From NCBI GenBank assembly GCA_050291365.1, contig JBNKJS010000017.1:25353-89352 (forward strand): DNA of 64,000 nt, written 5' to 3'. The stretch comes from JAAGZL01 sp050291365. Its GTDB lineage: Bacteria; Pseudomonadota; Gammaproteobacteria; Chromatiales; Chromatiaceae. The notes beneath the pieces were generated by a model that worked only from the letters and a program-made list of their open reading frames with translations, was not told the origin of the DNA and did no database searches. This document shows, piece after piece, positions 58,672 to 64,000 of this stretch (positions are counted from its first letter, which is position 1; each line of letters begins with the position of its first letter). A program made the position numbers and the translations under genes.

Positions 58672-59628
58672 ATGGCAAATTTTATTCAGTCAGTTGATGA
58701 CAGAACACAGCTAGCTGGGACCAATAGACTTGAGGTTCTTCTCTTCAGTCTGGGAAAAGACAAAACTACGGCTCGTGATGAAGTCTTTGGCATAAACGTG
58801 TTCAAGGTGAGGGAGGTCATGCATGTTCCCGAGATAACTCATGCCCCGGATATGCCAGATAGCGTAGAGGGCATGGTTAGCCTGCGTGGCTCTATGGTAC
58901 CTGTGATAAACCTGCAGAAGTTCTGCGGTGTAGAAGCAGATGATAAACCCAAGATTCTTATGATCACTGAGTACAACAAAAATGTTCAAGGCTTTCTTGT
59001 ACACTCTGTAGACAACATAGAAAGACTTGATTGGGATGAGGTAAAGGCACCTCCCCCAATGCTGGCTAGCCGTCTGGGTGGACTGGTTACTGCAGTTGCA
59101 GAACTGGAGAACAAAAAACTTGTGATGATCATGGACGTTGAGAAGGTGCTAGCTGATACCGCAGCCCTCTATGATGAAGAGACCCTTTACGACGGCATAA
59201 AGAAACATGAAAAAAGCGAGGGACTCACCGTCCTGTTTGCTGATGACTCTATAGTTGCAAGAGATCAGATTACAAAAACTCTAGAACATATGGGCTTCAA
59301 CTATATAGTGACAAAAAATGGAGCAGAGGCCTGGAAGGCGTTGAAAGAGATTGCTGATAAAGCCGAAACCACCGGACGCAACATAACTGAGTATCTCAAC
59401 ATAATACTCACCGATGTTGAGATGCCAGAGATGGATGGATATGTACTCACTCGTAAAGTCAAAGCAGATCAGCGTTTCAAAGATCTTCCGGTTATCATGC
59501 ACTCTTCTCTCACAGCAGAGGCAAACCAGGCTCTCGGTAAAGGCGTTGGCGCAGATGCCTATGTGCCAAAATTCAAGCCCTTAGAACTCTCCGCTACCCT
59601 GGAAAAGATGGTCAACAAACAACAGTAA
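58672..59628 (+). CDS. cheV: Chemotaxis coupling protein CheV (first)
   Basis: Coupling and regulatory chemotaxis protein: a CheW domain joins receptors to CheA, and a receiver domain adapts. The ATG at 58672 after GGAG gives 318 residues beginning MANFIQSVDDRTQLAGTNRLEVLLFSL; the longer frame adds 14 residues. The CheW-like domain spans about 14-165 (FGINVFKVREVMHVPEIT, VINLQKFCG). The receiver starts LTVLFADDSIVARDQITKTLEHMG, with the phosphoacceptor aspartate in IILTDVEMPEMDGY and the lysine in YVPKFKP. Confidence 0.94.
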   Translation: MANFIQSVDDRTQLAGTNRLEVLLFSLGKDKTTARDEVFGINVFKVREVMHVPEITHAPDMPDSVEGMVSLRGSMVPVINLQKFCGVEADDKPKILMITEYNKNVQGFLVHSVDNIERLDWDEVKAPPPMLASRLGGLVTAVAELENKKLVMIMDVEKVLADTAALYDEETLYDGIKKHEKSEGLTVLFADDSIVARDQITKTLEHMGFNYIVTKNGAEAWKALKEIADKAETTGRNITEYLNIILTDVEMPEMDGYVLTRKVKADQRFKDLPVIMHSSLTAEANQALGKGVGADAYVPKFKPLELSATLEKMVNKQQ

Positions 59629-59694
59629 TCGATGCAATTGGTTGTATACAGATGTAATGTCATTAGCCAGCGCGGCTGCAAGGAGTAACCACAA

Positions 59695-60639
59695 TTGGCT
59701 TACACAAGTGAACATTTATCAAGGGCAGAAACAGATACCAGCAACAGACTAGAGTTGCTGCTGTTCCACCTAGGTGGCAAACAGCGATTTGGTATAAACG
59801 TACTAAAGATGCAGGAGGTCATTCCATGCCCTGCGCTTACGCAGGTCCCGCAAGCTCATTCAACAGTCATAGGTATTGCCCATTTGCGAGGCACCACCCT
59901 GTCAATTATTGACCTATCGGCTGCTATTGGAAACAGGCCTCTGCCTCATGATGAACATAACCTCACCATAATCGCCGAATTTAACCGCCGGATTCAGGGA
60001 TTCCTTGTTAGCAGCATAGACAAGATAGTAGTTAAAGAGTGGAGTGATGTGTACCCACCACCGAGGGGAACCACCACCAATAGTTATCTGTCTGGCGTAA
60101 TAGATATAGATGGTGATCTTGTAGAGATATTGGATATCGAACGTATAATTGTGGAAGTTCTACATATAGACCCTAATCTTGACTCTATCAAAGAGTTTGA
60201 CTTCAGTAAGTACATTTCAAGCGACCAAGCAGTACTTATCGTAGATGACTCGAATGTAGCCTTGAAGCAGACATCCCGCACACTCGACAAAATAAACATC
60301 CCGCACATCACTGCAAAAGACGGCCGTGAGGCCATGGACCTGCTGAACAAATACATATCCAAGCCCAACACTAAAATCACTGACACCATTCCGATGGTAA
60401 TATCCGATATTGAAATGCCCGAGATGGATGGGTATACCTTGGTCTCAAAGATCAGAAATACTCCAGAAATGAAGGATATCTATATACTGCTCCATACCTC
60501 CCTGAATGGAAGCATAAACGTTGAAAAAGCTAAAAGAAGCGGCGCGAATGACATTTTGGAAAAATTTGTCCCTGAAGAGCTTGTAGCGGCAGTAAAAAGA
60601 GGGTTACAGGAGATGCAAAACCAAGAAAAACCGAACTAG
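59695..60639 (+). CDS. Chemotaxis coupling protein CheV (second)
   Basis: Paralogue of the preceding gene, 314 residues with the same CheW-receiver plan. The start is TTG at 59695, supported by AAGGAG ten bases upstream and by alignment with its neighbour. The CheW part reads FGINVLKMQEVIPCPALT. The receiver part starts VLIVDDSNVALKQTSRTLDKIN, with phosphoacceptor aspartate in VISDIEMPEMDGY. The usual receiver lysine appears displaced (EKFVPEEL). It lies 66 bp after the first cheV and is probably on the same transcript. Confidence 0.92.
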   Translation: MAYTSEHLSRAETDTSNRLELLLFHLGGKQRFGINVLKMQEVIPCPALTQVPQAHSTVIGIAHLRGTTLSIIDLSAAIGNRPLPHDEHNLTIIAEFNRRIQGFLVSSIDKIVVKEWSDVYPPPRGTTTNSYLSGVIDIDGDLVEILDIERIIVEVLHIDPNLDSIKEFDFSKYISSDQAVLIVDDSNVALKQTSRTLDKINIPHITAKDGREAMDLLNKYISKPNTKITDTIPMVISDIEMPEMDGYTLVSKIRNTPEMKDIYILLHTSLNGSINVEKAKRSGANDILEKFVPEELVAAVKRGLQEMQNQEKPN

Positions 60640-60771
60640 TATAATTTGCTGCTCCACCGTTTCTTTGGCACAACCCCTTATAGTCACATAACATTTTATG
60701 CATAATAAGCAGCTGTATTACATGCTTATGTGCTTTGTCCCTATTTTCAGATGCTTAATAGAGAGCTGTTT

Positions 60772-61524
60772 ATGATGACCAATTTTAAATTCCTGTTTTG
60801 TCTTATTACTCTGCTTAATTTTAGCGCTGCTAACGCTGCAGAACAGACTGTGTTTAAGATAGATGACGATGTTACAGAAGCACTAAAACTAGCCCCTAAT
60901 CTAGACAACGGCAGAAAGGTATTTAAGACATGCGCCCTGTGCCACAGCCCTGAAGGCTGGGGCACCAAAGACGGGCATACTCCTGAGATTGCAGGACAGC
61001 ACAGCAGCGTAATAATCAAACAACTCACCGATATTAGACAGGGAAACAGGGATAATCCGACCATGCTCCCTTTTACCAACCCTGACGTAATAGACAAACA
61101 GGATATTGCCGACGTTGCTGCCTACGTAGCACAGTTGAAGATGTCGCCAGAAAACCTCACAGGGCCTGGAGATGATCTAGAACTGGGCGCAAAGATATAT
61201 GCCAAAGAGTGCGCCGAATGCCATGGCAAAAATGGAGAAGGTGACGCAAAAGAGTTCTATCCCAGTATCCATGCTCAAAACTATAACTATCTCCTTAGAC
61301 AGTTACTCTGGATAAAGAGTGGTAAGCGAAGGAATGCAAATAGAAACATGGTAAAACAGCTGCAGAGATTTTCCGATCAGGAATTACGCGCAGTAATTGA
61401 CTACTCCTCCAGACTGACTCCGGACCGATCCAAACTGGCCAAACCCGGATGGAAAAACCCTGATTTCCCTGACGATTTTGTATTTTCACCTAGATATCAA
61501 GAAAAGTCCCAAATGAAGGAATAA
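60772..61524 (+). CDS. Periplasmic diheme c-type cytochrome (cytochrome c4/class I type)
   Basis: Exported electron carrier of 250 residues. The ATG at 60772 opens a signal peptide (MMTNFKFLFCLITLLNFSAANA). Two class I haem domains follow: CALCH at residues 54-58 and CAECH at 147-151, with candidate methionine ligands in NPTMLPF and NANRNMVKQ. The pattern fits cytochrome c4 or the diheme subunit family that includes FccA. The tetraheme cytochrome and fccB nearby suggest a role in sulfide electron transfer. Confidence 0.88.
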   Translation: MMTNFKFLFCLITLLNFSAANAAEQTVFKIDDDVTEALKLAPNLDNGRKVFKTCALCHSPEGWGTKDGHTPEIAGQHSSVIIKQLTDIRQGNRDNPTMLPFTNPDVIDKQDIADVAAYVAQLKMSPENLTGPGDDLELGAKIYAKECAECHGKNGEGDAKEFYPSIHAQNYNYLLRQLLWIKSGKRRNANRNMVKQLQRFSDQELRAVIDYSSRLTPDRSKLAKPGWKNPDFPDDFVFSPRYQEKSQMKE

Positions 61525-61713
61525 GATTAAGAGTTGATAAATATTGCGTCAGCAAATAGACGTATAGCCCTATTAGATATGCCTGGGAAACGCTGACCCA
61601 AACAAGCTTGAATCTTCCATAGGCAACAAGGTAATCTTGTCTCGGTCTTTATCAACAATAACAATAATCTAAAAGACCTGTGATATTTTTACCAAGCTAC
61701 GTGAGGAGAAGAT

Positions 61714-62313
61714 ATGGTTGGCAACAAAATAAAAACAGACGGCACTTCCACCAAAAAGATGTCGTTGATTGCCGTAGCTATATTTCTGCTTGGCTTGGGC
61801 TTCTCAAGCCTGTTCGGCATCGTGATGGAAAGTACTAACAGCACTGAGTTTTGCATCAGCTGCCACAGCATGCAATGGAACTACGAACAACTTAGGGAAA
61901 CCGTACATTGGCAGAGCGGCTCAGGAGTACATGCAGGCTGTGCTGATTGTCACGTACCCAAGGAGTTCTGGCCCAAGATGAGGGCCAAGATCATCGCCGC
62001 CAAGGATGTATGGCATGAGATTATAGGCACCATCGACACCCCAGAGAAATACGAGGCACGCCGCTGGGAGATGGCCAGCAGAGTCTGGAAACAGATGAAA
62101 GAGACCGATTCCAGAGAGTGCAGAAACTGCCACTCTTTTGATCACATGGATCTCAGCGAACAGAGCCGTTCCGCCAGAAAAAAACACGATAGCGCCACGG
62201 ATGATGGTGATACCTGCATAGATTGCCACAAGGGTATAGCGCACGAGGAACCGGATGAACCAGATCATCCCGTGGACGATAGCGCATCGGCAGAAACTAC
62301 TGGAGGGAAATAG
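61714..62313 (+). CDS. NapC/NirT family membrane-anchored tetraheme cytochrome c
   Basis: Quinol-linked or periplasmic electron-transfer cytochrome, 199 residues. One N-terminal membrane anchor (about 17-38) and four haem sites: CISCH 47-51, CADCH 76-80, CRNCH 136-140 and CIDCH 168-172. HSMQWNYEQL with its near-haem methionine, and the CHVPKEFWPKM segment, match the NapC/NirT family. A charged histidine-containing C-terminal tail follows. GAGGAGA precedes the ATG. The next gene begins 2 bp after it, so they are co-translated. Confidence 0.93.
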   Translation: MVGNKIKTDGTSTKKMSLIAVAIFLLGLGFSSLFGIVMESTNSTEFCISCHSMQWNYEQLRETVHWQSGSGVHAGCADCHVPKEFWPKMRAKIIAAKDVWHEIIGTIDTPEKYEARRWEMASRVWKQMKETDSRECRNCHSFDHMDLSEQSRSARKKHDSATDDGDTCIDCHKGIAHEEPDEPDHPVDDSASAETTGGK

Positions 62314-62315
62314 TT

Positions 62316-63287
62316 ATGGATAGCAGAGATAAGCGGTCCTACATGATTTCTTGGACAGTGCTTTTTCTGTCCCTATTTTTTCTCCTACCCAGCTACAGCT
62401 TCTCTTCAGAGTCGGTTGAACAGTTAAACTTGCAACTACGTGAAGCCTCAACCGTTGATGACACAGAAGAGGTACAGAGGCTCCTGAAAAAAGGGGCAGA
62501 TGTGAACGGTGGCAATAAATTTGGCGTCACACCTTTAATGCGCGCAGTACAAGGTGGTGGCTGGGAGACTGCAGCCCTGCTCCTATCTAACGGAGCAGAT
62601 GTAAACGCCAGAACCACTGCTGGCTGCACAGCCCTCACCATAGCCGCAGAAAATAACCACGCACCCATATCCGCCATGTTGGTGGAGATGGGCGCGGATG
62701 TAACCAACAAAACGAGATCAGGTTGGGACGCGCTGCTGATAGCATCCCGCCTGGGCAATGACCTTATAGTGAAGCAGCTTCTTTCATTTAAGGCCAGCGC
62801 AGACACCAGTGACCGACATGGCGATACCGCCCTGACATCAGCCGCCATGAAGGGACATACTGAAGTGGTAAAAACCCTGTTAAAACATGGCATTGACCCT
62901 AATCAGAAAAACAGCGAAGGTATCACGGCCCTGATTCATGCCGTGAACCAGGGGCATGCTGAAATCGTAGAGCTGATGCTGAATAATGGCGCCGATATCG
63001 GGGCAAAGACCTCCGAGGGTGGCACCGCCCTTATATGGGCCGCGGAAAAAGGTGCTAGTGAAATCGTAGAGATCCTGCTAAAAAAAGGCGCAAAACCAAA
63101 TACTCAGGATAAAGACGGTATCACTGCTCTTATGGAAGCGGCAACAGGCGGGCATGCTGATACACTGTCGCTGCTGTTAAAACATGGAGCGGACATCTCC
63201 ATCAAGGATAACAGAGGCAAAACAGCCATCGATTATGCACAAAAGAAAAAACAGCAAAAGATCGTAGACATTCTCAGCAAGCACTAA
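62316..63287 (+). CDS. Exported ankyrin-repeat protein
   Basis: 323 residues: a signal peptide or anchor (hydrophobic about 10-28, ending SYSFSSES) and then eight consecutive ankyrin repeats with the pattern G-TALxxAAxxGHxEIVxxLLxxGADxN (for example GDTALTSAAMKGHTEVV, GITALIHAVNQGHAEIV, GGTALIWAAEKGASEIV). Probably periplasmic, acting as a protein-binding scaffold for the adjacent cytochromes. It starts 2 bp after the tetraheme cytochrome gene. Confidence 0.93.
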   Translation: MDSRDKRSYMISWTVLFLSLFFLLPSYSFSSESVEQLNLQLREASTVDDTEEVQRLLKKGADVNGGNKFGVTPLMRAVQGGGWETAALLLSNGADVNARTTAGCTALTIAAENNHAPISAMLVEMGADVTNKTRSGWDALLIASRLGNDLIVKQLLSFKASADTSDRHGDTALTSAAMKGHTEVVKTLLKHGIDPNQKNSEGITALIHAVNQGHAEIVELMLNNGADIGAKTSEGGTALIWAAEKGASEIVEILLKKGAKPNTQDKDGITALMEAATGGHADTLSLLLKHGADISIKDNRGKTAIDYAQKKKQQKIVDILSKH

Positions 63288-63303
63288 TCCAACACAAAAA
63301 AAA

Positions 63304-63322
63304 GCCCGTACATGGTACGGGC
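63304..63322 (-). terminator. Terminator of fccB (may also serve the ankyrin gene)
   Basis: Perfect stem GCCCGTAC/GTACGGGC with an ATG loop. On the minus strand it is followed by a run of T (plus-strand A residues 63295-63303). It ends leftward transcripts from fccB and lies just past the ankyrin gene. Confidence 0.8.
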
Positions 63323-63436
63323 AAATGGACGTGACTAATTCGTTTTACTCAGCTACTCCAAATAACAAACCCTGTTAAAAATAGCGGCACTTCCTTGTGC
63401 TGCAAATCCCCCCAATCTAGGGGGCATGGGGAAGCC

Positions 63437-64000
63437 TTAACCGAAAATATCGGCAGTAATATTGTTGTACCAGCTATAGGCATACTCCACTTCACGACGT
63501 CTTGCTTCGGCTGATGCATCCATTGGGGTCAAGCCACCCGCACCCTTAACCGGAGCGATCAGGTCCTCAGCTTCATTCAGACGATAGACTGCCGCTACAG
63601 AGATACCGTAATCCTTACCAACGATGCTGTAGCAGGTGTTGACATAGGATGGAGTCCCACCGTCCGCCTTACCAGCTAGCATTCCAACAACCGCAGCTGC
63701 ACAGACCTTAGCCTGTGAGTTTGCAGAATACCCAGACTTAGGCATCTTGCTGGCTACACTGGCGTCACCGATGACGTGAATATTCTTCTGCTTGGTAGAC
63801 TCAAAGGTCTTCTTGTTAACCGGACACCAGTCACCTTCGGTAACACCGGCCATGAAGGCAACCTTACCTGCCTTCTGAGCGGGTATGACGTTGATAACGT
63901 CACCCTTAACGGTATTGAGTGAACCCGTGGTAACGGTCATAGCTGCCGCATCAACCTCTGCAACACCATTCACCTCAGTCTCAGTAGTGCCGTGCCACTC
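63437..64000 (-). CDS. fccB: Flavocytochrome c sulfide dehydrogenase, flavoprotein subunit (partial, 5' end outside window)
   Basis: C-terminal 187 residues of the FAD subunit that oxidizes sulfide in the periplasm and passes electrons to a c-type cytochrome. The segments VINVIPAQKAGKVA and NIHVIGDASVASKMPKSGYSANSQAKVCAAAV (FAD-binding) and the terminal FCSD domain (YVNTCYSIVGKDYGISVAAVYR, then SAEARRREVEYAYSWYNNI) are typical. The cysteine in VNTCYS is probably one of the redox-active pair. The N-terminal part and any fccA lie beyond the right edge. Confidence 0.93.
   Translation of the reverse strand, partial: EWHGTTETEVNGVAEVDAAAMTVTTGSLNTVKGDVINVIPAQKAGKVAFMAGVTEGDWCPVNKKTFESTKQKNIHVIGDASVASKMPKSGYSANSQAKVCAAAVVGMLAGKADGGTPSYVNTCYSIVGKDYGISVAAVYRLNEAEDLIAPVKGAGGLTPMDASAEARRREVEYAYSWYNNITADIFG

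Overview
The window looks like chromosomal DNA of a motile, respiring, sulfur-oxidizing gammaproteobacterium. The gene orders tpiA-secG-tRNA-Leu(GAG)-nuoA..G and trmJ-cysE-iscR-iscS-iscU-iscA-hscB-hscA-fdx-iscX are typical of gammaproteobacteria. The right end holds a flavocytochrome c sulfide dehydrogenase flavoprotein gene (fccB) next to periplasmic cytochromes. Protein resemblance suggests a Chromatiales or Sedimenticola-like sulfur oxidizer; that placement is inference.

Layout: (1) 1-8.1 kb: the nuo operon (complex I, A to G, minus strand, cut at the left edge) with its own sigma70 promoter behind a terminator, then tRNA-Leu, secG and tpiA. (2) 8.3-12.4 kb: a PhnD-like periplasmic binding protein paired with a HAMP-GGDEF-EAL protein, then a porin. 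(3) 12.58-21.76 kb: an AT-rich accessory island with a decayed glycosyltransferase copy and its intact paralogue, a radical SAM/SPASM enzyme, three sulfotransferase-like proteins, an MsbA-like ABC exporter and a GT4 glycosyltransferase. A 94-bp direct repeat bounds the island; it is the 3' end of a DUF1015 gene, intact on the right and a remnant on the left. (4) 21.7-40.1 kb: housekeeping genes (DUF1015, htpX, isc operon with a recognisable IscR box, cysE, trmJ, suhB, hemN, prmB, a second IscR-like regulator, thioredoxin, adk, trmO, an MBL hydrolase) with REP/REPIN and tandem repeats between genes. (5) 40.5-45.4 kb: a small-protein gene, a membrane protein behind an FNR-like palindrome, then a run of same-strand cassette-like genes (higBA, DUF6882-like, membrane protein, DUF2007, lipoprotein) separated by attC-like sites without an integrase. 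This resembles an orphan integron cassette array (CALIN). (6) 45.5-58.4 kb: an LTA-synthase-like transferase, an RND efflux pair, an O-methyltransferase, a citramalate/isopropylmalate synthase-family gene overlapping thrC, and a YgiQ radical SAM protein. (7) 58.5-64 kb: two tandem cheV genes behind a sigma28-type promoter, a diheme cytochrome, a NapC/NirT tetraheme cytochrome, an exported ankyrin protein, and fccB cut by the right edge.

How the parts fit: complex I, the cytochromes and FccB indicate electron flow from sulfide and NADH into a respiratory chain. The isc operon supplies Fe-S clusters to complex I, HemN, YgiQ and the other radical SAM enzyme. The two regions most likely to hold undescribed biology are the sulfotransferase/exporter island, which I read as making and exporting a sulfated glycan or glycolipid, and the attC-linked cassette run. 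All calls come from reading the sequence; no database search was possible.
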